Source of the DNA: Bisporella sp. PMI_857 | Lineage: Eukaryota > Ascomycota > Leotiomycetes > Helotiales > Helotiaceae | Reading direction: 5' to 3' | Length of the DNA stretch: 64,000 nucleotides | Assembly (NCBI GenBank): GCA_021307315.1 | Contig: JAJSPD010000129.1 | Coordinates: 1 to 64,000, forward strand | Shown: in pieces, positions 47,812 to 59,726 of the stretch | How positions within the stretch are numbered: the first letter of the stretch is position 1 | How the letters are laid out: every line of letters begins with the position of its first letter | Notes under the pieces: model-generated | What the model saw: the letters and a program-made list of their open reading frames with translations, nothing else | Told to the model about the DNA's origin: nothing | Database searches by the model: none | Program-made: the position numbers and the translations under genes

Positions 47812-48367
47812 TCACACAGGATTCCTAACAACTTTCTCGCTCTTTCCGTAATCGCCCATCCATATCTCACCTTTCAGATCGTCTGTTACACCCTTAACTG
47901 CATTCGCCACCCAGAGGTGGCCGTTCAAAGCACACAGCTCCGTGCCCACCTTACTTTTCAAGATCTCCTCATCTACACTACCGAAAAGGATCTCACATCT
48001 TGGACTCCCTTCATTCGTAAACGTCAGACTGCTTCCACATATATTGCAGAAGCCTCGGCGACCTTTTTCTGACGAGGCGTAGAGGGTATAGCTGGGGTGA
48101 GTGGTGAACGGGGGGGAGATGGCGGACAGTGGAAAAGTGCAGGATTCGTGTTTCAGCCCTCCGGTAAACTTACGGCACTTTGTACATTGGCAGGTTCCGC
48201 TCTATGAATATATAAGTCTTAAATTGTGGTTAAATGGAATCTTGAAAACTAACGTAAATGGGTGGCCATTCGATTTCCGGGTTCTGACCAATTGTGATAG
48301 TGTAGCGGATGGCTCCACAAAGACATCCGCCGGTGATGGCCTCTGGACGTGTGACTCCTGATGTCAT
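47812..48367 (-). CDS. GFA/CENP-V domain protein
   Basis: Exons complement(47812..48201, 48254..48367) encode 167 aa. This gene is easily missed because its long exon has no Met in frame near its start. The translation opens MTSGVTRPEAITGGCLCGAI. The zinc-binding cysteines of the GFA fold are all visible: Cys-x-Cys in GGCLCGAIRYTI, CQCTKCRKFTGG just after the intron, and GFCNICGSSLTF. The C-terminal part ends GDYGKSEKVVRNPV. The family contains glutathione-dependent formaldehyde-activating enzyme and CENP-V relatives, but most fungal members have no known substrate. The 52-nt intron (donor GTTAGT, acceptor CATAG) is phase 0. Confidence 0.88.
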
Positions 48368-49308
48368 GTGCTGTATATTGTGCAATATATCTCTACTTTA
48401 TATCTATGTATAATTTGTGTATCATTCCAAGCGGGGAAGAGCTGGCGCTTATATACAATGACATCGGACGGAATTCACCCCGCCCTGACTCTTGGCAGGC
48501 ATTGGCAAGCAGCTCCATTTTCACCAAAGAACAGTACCAGTTACAGACAACGGCCGCAAGCACGGAATATAGTGGAAATTAAGCCTTTACGGAAGCTGAC
48601 ACATGGTTATTATCACACAGAAGCCGGATGGGATAATCTACATTGGGGGCAGAGGAGCGGAGTTACTAGGGGTTGATTCTGACTTTAATTTTGATCTTTT
48701 ATATTGACCTCTATATTTATATATCCTTCGTAACTTGTGTTTCAGTTCTAGAGCGGTGCTTTCCTTGTAGATATACGTAACCACCTTGTATATTAGTCAT
48801 ACACTAGACACAAGACAACAAAATTACCAGGCGGTCCCCCTGCTGCCAAAGCCGGAGCAGCAAAGATACACAAAGGATACTACTTGAGAAGCATTAAAGC
48901 TTATTTTCACACTATTTTCTCGCGCTAACATATTTACGAACGATACGCAAACTGTGCAACTGCGGAGCACAGGTAGAAGAGAGCAGAATCCTCCAGCACT
49001 CCAATCTAAAAAAAGCATATCCGAGGCCGGCATTGATTGCTACATATATTCCTCTTCATTCATCTTTGGGAGCCAGCTCTGTATATAGATTGGTGCCTCA
49101 CCGCAGCTCTTCTATTCTTTGTCTGATATGCTTCGTTCCTTGTTTCGGTATATTATTGCTGCTTCCGTTAAACAATACACAAAGAGTTTCCCCCCAATTT
49201 CTATCCATTTTTCCTTAATTCGGTAGCTTCGATCTTTTAAATAGGTATTATATTAAGGACCGGTAGCTAGAAATCTATCTCAACGCGAATCCGAAATTGG
49301 TCACCAAG
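48368..49308. other. Intergenic, no gene seen
   Basis: 0.94 kb between the GFA gene and an orphan gene, presumably both promoters. No other feature is supported. Confidence 0.45.
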
Positions 49309-52101
49309 ATGGACCCGACCTTCAGCCTGGGTTCGCTTTCGACAGGAGGAGGAAGGAATTCACCACAAGTCTTTGCCACCCCTCTGGCTAAGAAGTATGG
49401 ACATCCGTCTGGAACTATCCTTAATATGAGTCACCGCATACTCAAGCATGCCGGTACGAGTGGTATTACACCATTAAGCCCCTTCAGAAATATCAAGTGG
49501 GCTAGACCTACTTACCGTCAGAGGAGGAAGTTGCGACTTCACTGGTATCAAAGGCATCGATTTTTTGGCTTTACAGCAAAAAATTTGGAAAACTTGGCCG
49601 CAATGTCAGCATTCGAAGGTAGGGATCTTTTCGAAAACCTGTCATCGCCTCTCCATCCCATCTTCGAGAGGTGTCAGTGGGAAAGCCGTGCAACGCTCCC
49701 AATACACAGAGGTTTCATTCCCATGTTGGGTGGCTACCCAGGATTCTGGTGTGTGAGTATTTCATTGACCGTGGTAGCCACCCGTTAACATTCAGAAGGC
49801 AGAAAATGACTTAGTCTGGGAACTTCTTCAACAGCCACTGAAATTAGCCAGTCACCTCCTAATGAACAATGCGCAATGGTCATGGTATGTAATCCACCCT
49901 ACTCGCCATTTAGCTTCAGGAATAATGTGTAAGTCAGCTGGGATGCATTGCTTGAGGGCATGTTTGATCCTATCCCCGACTCACGCAAGCCGCCAGATAG
50001 AGCTGGTGAGATGCTTCTGAGCTTTCGCAGTAGAGACAAGCCAATACGCTCTCTTAAAGTCAATATGAATAAACTTCATCAATGACTGCATGATATGGCA
50101 GGGCGTATTCGGTTTGGGTTGTACAGTGGGTACAACAGCATCGATACCAATTGTGCTTGGAGAACTCCTTGGTCCTGCGGGGAAACGCAACCATCTCTGA
50201 TTCTTGGATATGTCAGAGTTTTTATAGCGATTGAAATGCTTCAACCACTTCTCCAAGATGATATGACTAACGCAGAACGGTATCATTATCATACTCGTAT
50301 TCTACCCTTATCCCTCCAAATTAATCCTAATGATTACCAGGATCACTATCACATTTCGTATTGCTACTACCATCATACACGAAATGGCGGTATTTAGAGC
50401 CTCGTCTCCTTCTTGTCGGAAGAGGCTTACCCAGTCCTTAGCATGCAGCTTGGTGTACGGTGGAAGACCAGCATGCACCAATAAGACCAAGTGAGCCATA
50501 TTTTGAAGATGAGCCACTCAGTGAGTTAGGCTGAAGTTTAGAGGACAAGGTAAGTTGATTTTACACCACCGAAGTAACCCTGTTGACGTGTTGCTAAGCT
50601 TTGGGGTGGAGAAGGGAAAGACATTGTGGATCCGAGTATAAGCCAGGGCGACTTTGGCTTCGCAAACATGGGGATTTTCGCTACAAATTGGTTCACGAAA
50701 CTGCATGAAAATTATGGAAACAACCCTATAGTCCTTGACCGTGTCCTGGTCCCTCGAGGACAGATTGACCCCTTCCATACGTATGAATACTGGCCAATCA
50801 CTTATTTTTGGCAGTATTCGTTATTGCGAGAAGAATTTTGGTTCTGCAATGTGCGAAGATTTGGGAAGGCTGCCACCCAGGTAAGCCTTACTTTCCCTTT
50901 ATCAAACATTCGCAATCCAGTTATTGCATGTGCAGATCAAGAGTTGATCTGAAGTCAATTTTCATGTTTTATGAAGTTTATTGTGTGAACAAGAGGGACT
51001 TCTCAAAGCTATGCTAACTTGAGAATTTCATGACAGATGGGTCCTAAAACATTGGGCACAAGAATATTTTCTCACGATCGTGAAGAAGCGGCGAATTTTG
51101 GGTTCATACAAAGGGCAGACCTTGATTTGTATATGACTGAAGAATTCATAGATGACAGCATGACCATGACGGAAAAAGCTCGCCGCAGATTCGAGAACCA
51201 GCGACGCAGGATGGCTGCCGGTATAATGCAAGCATGTCAGCTTAAACGGGATGAAATAGACCTAAACCAAATAAGGGATGGCGTGGTAGAGGTATTAGAG
51301 GATCCACCGCCTGAAGACGATAATAGCTCGGAGGATGAAGCCTCCACGCCGGCAGATCGCCAGCCATCCCCTTTGAAAGACTCTCATTATCAGTCAATTT
51401 CTTCGTATCTACTGAAAAATCGCGGTCCGTTAGAGTTAGCTCTAGACACGATGGACTTCGATATTCCAGAGGCAACACTTTACAGATATATTATAGAGAG
51501 AGGTGGTTTGATAATCTCTCCTAGAGATTTCAGGTCATTTCTTATCCAGGCTGACAAGAAGGGAGAGTACTTTGAGTAAGTGGTAGTCTTGCATGATGAT
51601 TGCCACCAATGGCTAACGTTCGTCTCTTAGATGGTGGCTTGAAGGCTGGACAGGCATGGTCCGACGCCGCAAAAAGGGCTGGCCAGGTAATCCACGCGAT
51701 ACTAGAGATTACCTAGTTCCTCCTGTCGCGGGTGCTCTATCAGCCCAGGATCAGACGGTCGTCGATACTATCATGCAGAATAACCAATTTCTGCTGAACG
51801 TCTACATGTACTGGCATGAGTTCCGAGATATGGACTATGAAACGCTCAGGTGCTTTATCAATAAAGAGGTGCAAGATAAATGGCGTATTAAGGCGAGTAG
51901 CATGGAAGATTTAGTGAGGTTCTTTCATGGAAATGGAGGCGGAGTATATTTAATGTGAGTGCTGCATAGGAAAGGCCATAACCATTGCTAAGTGCTGCCA
52001 GGCATGGTCCAAAGGGCATCGCCAGACTTAAAGTGGTGATTCCGCAGTGGATTAAGGACACCGTTGACCACACTGTGGGAGGCAATCCCGCAGCGGCTTG
52101 A
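49309..52101 (+). CDS. Orphan multi-exon protein, middle exons tentative
   Basis: Supported exons are 49309..49752, 49796..49884, 49938..50058, 50102..50171 and 50228.. (end uncertain), then 50599..50880, 51037..51575, 51631..51954, 52002..52101. Phases agree on each side of the gap. The N-terminal part is basic (KWARPTYRQRRKLRLHWYQR). A hydrophobic stretch, GVFGLGCTVGTTASIPIVLG, could cross a membrane. The later part has an Arg/Lys coiled region (TEKARRRFENQRRRMAAGIM) followed by an acidic Ser/Pro segment and ends VDHTVGGNPAAA. I recognise no domain. It may be one gene as modelled or two adjacent genes split at about 50400. The intron 50881..51036 is 156 nt, longer than usual here. Confidence 0.5.
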
Positions 52102-52563
52102 GAGCTCTATCAACTTGCCAGACTAAGTCCTTTTTTTTCGTGATGGGGGCTTCGTCGTACTAATCGGGGCGCCAGCGCATCTATCAATCCAAATGCTATC
52201 AGTCCCACTTATGTCAAGTCTATTTTTTTTTAATTCATTTATCTGGACCGTGACTTTTAACGATTTGTCGTCCCAATTGAATGAGCTCATTCACATGACC
52301 TCGCATTTATCCTGCGATTAGGGGTTCCACAATGTCAATTTACCCGTCGGCTCGCATCTCTCACATCCATACCCCTCAACTAGCACCATACAAATTGGCG
52401 AGGCGAGGACTCCTTCTCTCCGATATGTTTTCCATAGTCGGGGATGGATAAAAGGGTAAAGCTTCTATTGATTCAGAATACTTAATCCGTCCCGCCCTTA
52501 AACTCGTCCGACAAAGCAATTTTCACCATCTCGTATCCCGTCAGTGCCAAGCAGCATATAATC
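52102..52563. other. GH43 promoter region
   Basis: 462 bp including pyrimidine-rich tracts shortly before the GH43 start. No gene is visible. Confidence 0.45.
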
Positions 52564-53535
52564 ATGTCGGACCAACCAATTGTAACGCACATCTTCACCG
52601 CGGATCCCTCTGCGCACGTCTTCAATGGAAAACTTTACGTCTATCCATCACACGACATAGCAACCGACATTCAAGATAACGACAACGGCGACCAATATGC
52701 GATGGAAGACTACCACGTCCTTAGCATGCCGTCTGTTGGGGGACCTGTAACAGACCATGGCGTTGTGCTCTCCGCGTCTGACGTCCCCTGGGTGTCTAAG
52801 CAAATGTGGGCTCCGGACGCAGCAACCAAGAATGGGAAGTATTACCTCTACTTTCCTGCCCGGGATAAGGAGGGCATTTTCCGTGTTGGCGTAGCCGTTG
52901 GGGACAAGCCCGAGGGACCGTTCAAACCAGAAGAGAAGTGGATTGAGGGAAGCTATAGCATTGACCCAGCTGCATTTGTTGATGATGACGGGGAGGCTTA
53001 TTTGTATTTCGGTGGAATCTGGGGTGGGCAGCTGCAATGCTGGTCTCACGGTGAGTATCGAGCCAATGATTATGAGATCGATGGCGAGAAGGAACCCAAG
53101 ACTGGGAAGGCTTTGTTACCCCGGGTAGCGCGGCTGAGCGAGGATATGCTGTCTTTCAAGTCAGACGTCTTGCCAGTTGAAATCCTGGACGAGAACGGGG
53201 AGCTTTTGGCCGCTTCAGACCATGATCGTAGATTTTTCGAAGCGGCATGGTTGCATAAGTATAACGGGCTGTACTATTTCTCCTACTCAACAGGAGATAC
53301 ACATTTCCTGTGTTATGCTACAGGAACAAGCCCCTTGGGTCCGTTCACGTACCGTGGGAAGATCCTCGATCCCGTTCTCGGTTGGACTACGCATCATTCA
53401 ATTGTGGAGTTTGAAGGACGGTGGTATTTGTTCCACCACGATACGACTCTGAGTGGAGGGAAGAATCACTTGAGATGCGTGAAAGTCAAGGAGATATTTT
53501 ATGACGAGGATGGGAAGATTAAGCCAGTTTCTTAA
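52564..53535 (+). CDS. Glycoside hydrolase family 43 protein, intracellular
   Basis: A single uninterrupted frame of 323 aa. It has the GH43 five-bladed propeller catalytic set: base Asp in TADPSAHVFNGKLYVYPS, pKa-tuning Asp in YSIDPAAFVDDDGEAYLYFG, and acid Glu in RRFFEAAWLHKYNGLYYF. These act as beta-xylosidase or alpha-L-arabinofuranosidase on hemicellulose fragments. There is no signal peptide, so it would act inside the cell on imported oligosaccharides. Unlike almost every neighbour it has no intron, and it reads as more GC-rich. Both would fit acquisition from bacteria or simply an intronless fungal GH43 lineage. Exact substrate is unknown. Confidence 0.9.
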   Translation: MSDQPIVTHIFTADPSAHVFNGKLYVYPSHDIATDIQDNDNGDQYAMEDYHVLSMPSVGGPVTDHGVVLSASDVPWVSKQMWAPDAATKNGKYYLYFPARDKEGIFRVGVAVGDKPEGPFKPEEKWIEGSYSIDPAAFVDDDGEAYLYFGGIWGGQLQCWSHGEYRANDYEIDGEKEPKTGKALLPRVARLSEDMLSFKSDVLPVEILDENGELLAASDHDRRFFEAAWLHKYNGLYYFSYSTGDTHFLCYATGTSPLGPFTYRGKILDPVLGWTTHHSIVEFEGRWYLFHHDTTLSGGKNHLRCVKVKEIFYDEDGKIKPVS

Positions 53536-55064
53536 GGGAGCTGGGTTCTCAAATTTGTAGACTATGAAGGTTCTGGGTATCAACAGTGGATTTGTCTTAC
53601 TAATTGCAAGTTTCTTTGCGTCAAATAGGGAAAATTTCGTGATGATCACGTTACAATATGGTCGTCATGCTAGTATGAGAGCTCCTGTATCAAGCTTTCC
53701 AGAAACTGTTGTATCATTTACTACCCAAAAGTTAATATTTGATATGACACAGTACATATTAAGATGATACGAGTCTCGCATAGACGAACTGTCACAGACT
53801 ATTTAAGGCCGTCGCTTGATACGCCAGAACATTCGACAATTCTTTTGTGAATCCATGTTTGTTCTCTTCGCCATAATGCAGCAATATTTTCCAAAATCGA
53901 CGTACCATCTACCGCAGAATGTCCAAGAGTAACACAACACTATGGAAAGGCACTCAGTCCTCGCAAAGATCAGTGAATCTTCAACTGCATGGACTAGACA
54001 CTCCACGCCATTCCTTAACTTCTCCTGCTGACGATCTCATATTGTATTCGATTAGGTACCTTTCGAGGCCGCCCGAATATTGGCAGAACCTGGAATGGGG
54101 ATTTTGAGGCCATTATTAAAGCGCAGAGAGCCCAGGCTGTCGAATATGTAAGCATTCATAGTATTCGTGAAAACATACCATATTTGTTTAGGCATCTGAC
54201 CGCGAAATGCCATATCGCTTTCTGTGCAGGCTAACACATATTATTGTTATATTTGTAGCATTTCGTAGTCGCGCAGCTAGATTGTTTGCAGATCTTTTTG
54301 CCCATCAATCCAGAGCGTCATTGCTGTGACATGGCCGTTCGTAGGTGCAAGGAGAGGGGCTTTTTGCTGGACTCTGGGCAAGCGGCAGGGCATATCGACC
54401 ACGCTTGAACTGGAGTTCAAGACGCACATTCGCTTATATCAAATTGGCATGTTTCTCACTCGGTTGGGTTGGTGGCACAGAGGGCAGCACAAATATATTG
54501 AATTGCTGGAAGTTGACTTCGGATGCCGATAAGTCTTGGTGTTGGATTCGGTTTTTTGCCGAATAAGGCTTGGCATGACAACCACCGAAGAAAAATGTTG
54601 AAAGTCAGGTAGCGGGGTAAGTTTAATGCTACATACAGGCTGGTGTCTCCCTATTCACAGTGCTTTTCGTTGGCTTTTTCTTGCCCAGGTTCAATCACTG
54701 GCGCGAAGCAAAACAGCCATTCATATAGTAGTATAGAAAGAATCCTTGATCAATAAGAGAAGTATTCATAATAATGCGGCTGAAGGTTTGGAAGGCTAAA
54801 ATGCCAAATGTACTTGAGCCAAGCACCCAGTGTACATACATTGACATTGTGCCCATACCATAGCAGGTTGATAATCTGCCACTGCAGGCTGTAGTTAGGC
54901 GGTGAGATAGAAATAGAATCAGCGCTGCAGGGGGTCTGGAATCAGTTGGGAGCTTTGCTGACACCGCATGCATGTAGGAGAGCGATATGAAGATAAATAG
55001 AATGCAGTGAGTTTCATGCAGTTCATCAGTGCTTAAGCCAACCATCTTTCAGCACAATTTCGTC
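53536..55064. other. Intergenic, no gene seen
   Basis: 1.5 kb with short, unconvincing open frames on both strands; nothing recognisable. Confidence 0.45.
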
Positions 55065-56742
55065 ATGGATACAGATCAAACAGCGCCTCTGGATTCAGGT
55101 CAGAATCTCGCCGAGATTCCCATCAGGCAACCTCCTCTCAAGCGTCAATTAGCTCAAGATGAGTTACTCGAGCTGAAACCCGTTATCCAACGTTTGTACA
55201 TCGATGGCGGCATGACTTTTGAACAAGTAGCTAGCCATCTTACTAAGAAATATAATTACTGCCCCACGTGAGTCGTCTTTCCAAAGTCCCAGATGTTGAA
55301 AATCGTGTTCCTAATTACGATACAGAAAGCGGCAATTTGCAACATTGCGAAGACGATGGGGAATGAAAAAGAACACACGAATAGCTGATCGGCAAAGGAT
55401 CCTAGATCGACTTAATACCGAAAAAGATATATCCGAGGAGGGCCTTGTTGGAACTGTATCTCTAAACATTGATAAAGTAAGACGATGGAGGAAACAGCTC
55501 AGTGCCGCCAATTCGGCATCTCAAGAACGCCACAGTCACGAAGGTGAAGGTAAGAACTTCAGTCGTGGTAGAGGCTATGCTCATAATAGCGTCACAGACA
55601 CCACCGCATTACCAACAGCTTTGAGTCAAACCACGATTATCACTAATAGTCGTACGCTTCGTCACTTAGCTTCCAACCCTAAAATTCCAATGCGTCCTTC
55701 ATCACCAAGAACATTTCAGATCACAGAGAGATTGTTATTCAACGTCGAGTCATATATGACCGGATTCATTGATAATCGAATATGGCACCCTCCAGATAAT
55801 GCTTTCCAAGATACCCGTACGCAGAGCCTAGAGCTATCTAATTCGGAAGATTTACATGCGTTCGTGGGGAAGTGCTACTCTGCGAAGAAACTTATTGACA
55901 ATCAATCTTTCGTTGAGGGTCGAAAACTATTTTCCGCTGCTTGCAGCCTGTTCCGTCGTATAATCGATTCTAGAGACCCTCTCACTCTGCGCTATACTTT
56001 TTACACCCTTGTGATATTGACAAGAGGCGGCATCGTCGTGTTAGACGAAGTTATTGATATGCTTCGGGTATACATGGGCCGCATGGCAGCGCTTGTGCTA
56101 CCCGCGAATCACCCTTGGAAAACCATCTACCACTGCTTAGGCATTCTTGATAGGGCTCAGCTAGAAGAGACATTGATATCCTGCATGGAGTGCTTATCCG
56201 TCGTGCTGGGTAAGAAGCTTGGCCATCTGAGTAGACCTTCCCTTACAATGCGTGTCGAGTTCATCCAGGCACGATACAATAAGAACCTCGAAGGAGGAGA
56301 AACAAGCTTGCGTGCTCTTCTCGCGGAATGTAGGCAGTCTGCGGTAGCTCAAAAAGACTTAGTACAAGTTCTAGGTGAATTAGGAATTAATTTAAAGCTA
56401 CAAGGTCGGCATCTGGATACTATATCAATAGGAGAAGAGATCATTGCACTTGGGAGAGCTTCAGGGGAATCTATAGATCTAGTCAATGGCCTGACCATGA
56501 CAGCATTTGCACAGTACAGTATCGGAGACATCGCCGCTGCAGAATTAAACCAAAGAGAAGCTGCTGAACTCTGCCTCTCAACACCAAATCTCGCTTCTTT
56601 CACCACGCATCTATTGGCGACGTTGGAGTCGTGGCTTCGAGACTCGGGTCGAGCTATGGATGCGGATGCTCTCAAAATAGAAATAAATGGCATGGTAGCC
56701 CGTGAAGGGGAAGACGGAGAGGCTGCTGATATCGAGGGTTGA
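55065..56742 (+). CDS. Clr5-domain protein with helical-repeat C-terminus
   Basis: Exons 55065..55267 and 55326..56742 encode 539 aa. The N-terminus carries a Clr5 domain: LKPVIQRLYIDGGMTFEQVA, then across the 58-nt intron TKRQFATLRRRWGMKKNTR. This is the tryptophan-plus-basic pattern seen in fungal Clr5 proteins, which are often fused to ankyrin or TPR repeats and thought to bind nucleic acid or chromatin. The C-terminal 250 residues are helical with TPR-like units (LGINLKLQGRHLDTISIGEE, then AFAQYSIGDIAAAELNQREA). The start is the ATG at 55065; the frame opens earlier but only with a GTG. Biological role is unknown. Confidence 0.8.
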
Positions 56743-58473
56743 ATGCACAGGACAATGTTGGTTTGTCCAACATAACAGCAATTGATTATTGGTTAATGAA
56801 GATGATTTGCGTAATTTAGGCCATCTGGTGTTCAAATATATATGTTGAGAACTACCAAACAGATTTCGTGAGACGGAAACTTCGATCCTTATTGAATATA
56901 ATATTATCGAAATATGGTCCCACCAACTGATCAATTCAAGCCGGTAACAGTCACACAACGGTACGATTGCAGTCAAGGCATAGTTACGCAGCTAAGGCAA
57001 ATTGGGAGATTAACGCTACGAAGTCATGATCAATACGCCTGGGTGTCATTAAATTATGCTAAGTAGACTGTAATTGTCCATCCTCCGGTGCTCAGGACCC
57101 TTCGCCGACCTCGTGCATAGCAAAAGGCATCCCATCTTAGTTAAATTCGAAGCTTTTGGCGTATTGCGATCCAATTGGCATTCGACGCTCCGGCGATGAA
57201 GCCTAAACAGCTCATGCTGTTCCACCGAGACATTCAAAATAATGCTACAACCCGGTTGAGTCCTACTATCAACGTATTAGTATCTTATATATCGTTGCTC
57301 TTCTCTAGAGTCTGCAGTTTTTATATTCTAAATCCACTCAGTAATCCACGGTATATCTACTCAATAAATGGGGAGAATTTAAGAAAGAGACACACTCATT
57401 GTTGGCATCTCCTAATAGCAAGAATTCTCCATGTCTGTGATCATCGTATGAGCCTTTCACGACATTAAGCTCAATTTCCCTGAACATTTCTTACATTTTT
57501 AGTACCAGCATCAGCACATGGAAGTCATTTTCCTAACTTATTGTATTATTAAAGTGTGCTTCACCGTAAGCAAAGCTCCTGACAAGGGCTTGTGATACAT
57601 CTGAAGGATATTCTCAACGCTAGTCTATATAGATACAGATAGGTAATATAATTATCCTTAGGCTGCTCCTAAAATATGTATGCCGTATACTGATGATGTA
57701 GTCATCATCACCCTGCATATCTACCTCAAATAGTGAGAAACGTTGCCGCAATCATGGATTTATCACATGCTTCAGTCACTGGATCGTCGAACTTCAAAGT
57801 CATGTTGCAAGACTCTGATTTTATCGAATCTAAGCATAGTGCATGCGAGGTCATCATTCTTTATAATTAGTACACATAATAGAATCGAAATCTGATTTGA
57901 AGCATAGCATTTAACATCTTCATATATTGCTTAACAAACTTTAATAAAGTCTAAGAAAACAATATTCAACGTATGTTCATGGCATGCATCCCTACCGTCC
58001 CTTCTGTATACTTAGGCCAAATTTTGTCTGATAATTGAAATATGCGTTTCAGCTCTCATTTGAGGCGCTAATTTCTCAACTTGCCAAGTTTTTAGAGGCT
58101 AACCAGCCAAGTATTGCTTACTTCCACCCTTATATCTTGTAACTCTGAATTATTATAACTAAGTATAATTTAGAGTATAAATAATTTTTTGCAGTAATGC
58201 ACAACCACGCAGTTATTTTCTTGCTCACAACTAGTAGTTCTCCGCTGCCATAAATAATTTCAGCTTATTCCCTTCCTCTGTTTGAAGTTTCTTTTTGATA
58301 GATAATGCTCATTCCTCGTGGCTTTAGAAATTTTCTTAACCAAGGATCTCATTAGCCCTTCGGGGCCTCCCAAACGTTAAACTTCCCCATAGCAAAGCAC
58401 TATTCTCAGTCACTTATTTTGCTTACCAGTTTGACATAGTCCATCGCTCGCAGATACTGACTTGCTATTTTAG
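56743..58473. other. AT-rich gene-free stretch
   Basis: 1.7 kb of increasingly AT-rich sequence with no supported gene, leading into a decayed gene and a transposable element. The composition suggests old repeat-derived or mutationally eroded DNA. Confidence 0.45.
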
Positions 58474-58702
58474 GAGCTTGTACAAGACGAGAAAGGCCGA
58501 ATTATGCCGCATCTAACAGACAAATGCATCAGTATTGCTGTCTACGAAATGCTCCACAATGTAATCATTGGTGCTGCAACCTGGGAGTATATTTGTTAGC
58601 TCTTAAAATTCCTTGTCGAGGCGCCTAAAGATCCGATCTGCAGAGCGACCGTTGTTCAGGAGATTTCTAATGTCTCACATGGAGTATGGCCGGTACAAAA
58701 GC

Positions 58703-58710
58703 TTTTCAAA
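58703..58710. repeat. Left target-site duplication of MITE
   Basis: TTTTCAAA immediately before the left terminal repeat; identical to 59719-59726. Confidence 0.85.
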
Positions 58711-59718
58711 CAGTGTATACAAAATAACTCTAACTACTTTAAGTGACTTAAATAACTCTAATTAGAGTTAGATTAGAGTTAGAGTTAATTTTAGAACAAC
58801 TTTAAGTTAACTCTAATACTGTCACGTGCTAAAGCTCGGTAAAAGCACTGAGACTTAGTATGTATAAGCACGTAAAAAGTCGCCAGAAGTTCGGAAAGTA
58901 TAAGTGTTGGTATTAGTGTTTTACTTTCTACGGAGCAAAAAGCGTAGCTTTATATAATAGGCCACGCTCTTGCTTTTGATGGACATAGTAATTGTTGTTG
59001 TTGTATTAGGTTCTACTCTAGATTTTACAAAATAGGAATTGTGCGGACTATATGATTCTGATGAGTTATACGAGTCCGTAAACTTATACTACTTACAATA
59101 AGTAAAAGACTCGAAACGTATTAGAAAAAGTAAAAATTAGTTTTTGTATCAATATAAGTTGATTTGTGCTACACTACTCTAGCACTGTAACGACGCAAAG
59201 AATTACGGGCTAAAATAAAAGCATATAGAAGTGCGTACAATAGGCTGATAGTGATTGCTTTATAGATCTACTTACGAAAAATACAAAAACATAAAAAACA
59301 ACTGTAGAGAGTAAAAGCAAGCTTTTTATATAAGCGACTCCGACTTTTTTCCGTATCGGCTCTGAAACTTTTTATACTTTAATCGTTAGCTTTTTAATTT
59401 CGTGCTATAACTTTCGTGTCGCACTTTGAGCATATCGATTGTTACAAGCACTTTACATACCGAAACTAACCGGATCAAAGTTTTTCCGCGCTAAAAACCG
59501 CTTATTTTTTAAAGCTAAAATCTAAGCGATACTTAATTAAGCTTAAACCGGTTAGGAAAATCAATTATTCGGCTTATGTAATCTTACTTTAATCAACTTA
59601 AAGTTACTTAAAGTTGCTTTAATACTATTAGAGTTGAATTAGAGTTATAGAAATCTTTTAGAGTTAGAGTTAGAGTTAAGTATATAACTCTAGAGTTCAA
59701 CTCTAGTTGTATACACTG
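58711..59718. mobile_element. Non-autonomous hAT-like MITE (1008 bp)
   Basis: It begins CAGTGTATACAA and ends TTGTATACACTG, a perfect 12-bp terminal inverted repeat, and is flanked by an identical 8-bp duplication. An 8-bp target site and a CA..TG terminus are typical of the hAT superfamily. The interior is AT-rich with no transposase frame. Both subterminal regions are packed with the motif TAACTCTA/TAGAGTTA in direct and inverted copies (58733-58815 and 59623-59707), as expected for hAT subterminal transposase-binding repeats. It sits inside a gene remnant. Confidence 0.85.
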
Positions 59719-59726
59719 TTTTCAAA
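59719..59726. repeat. Right target-site duplication of MITE
   Basis: TTTTCAAA immediately after the right terminal repeat, identical to the left copy. The lack of any mismatch suggests a fairly recent insertion. Confidence 0.85.

Noticed and set aside
47719..48072. 117-aa plus-strand open frame
   Set aside because: It is the antisense shadow of the GFA-domain gene on the minus strand.
58711..59718. LTR retrotransposon remnant or CRISPR-like repeat array
   Set aside because: The ends are inverted, not direct, repeats with an 8-bp TSD, and the TAGAGTTA copies are irregularly spaced and in both orientations, as in hAT subterminal regions.
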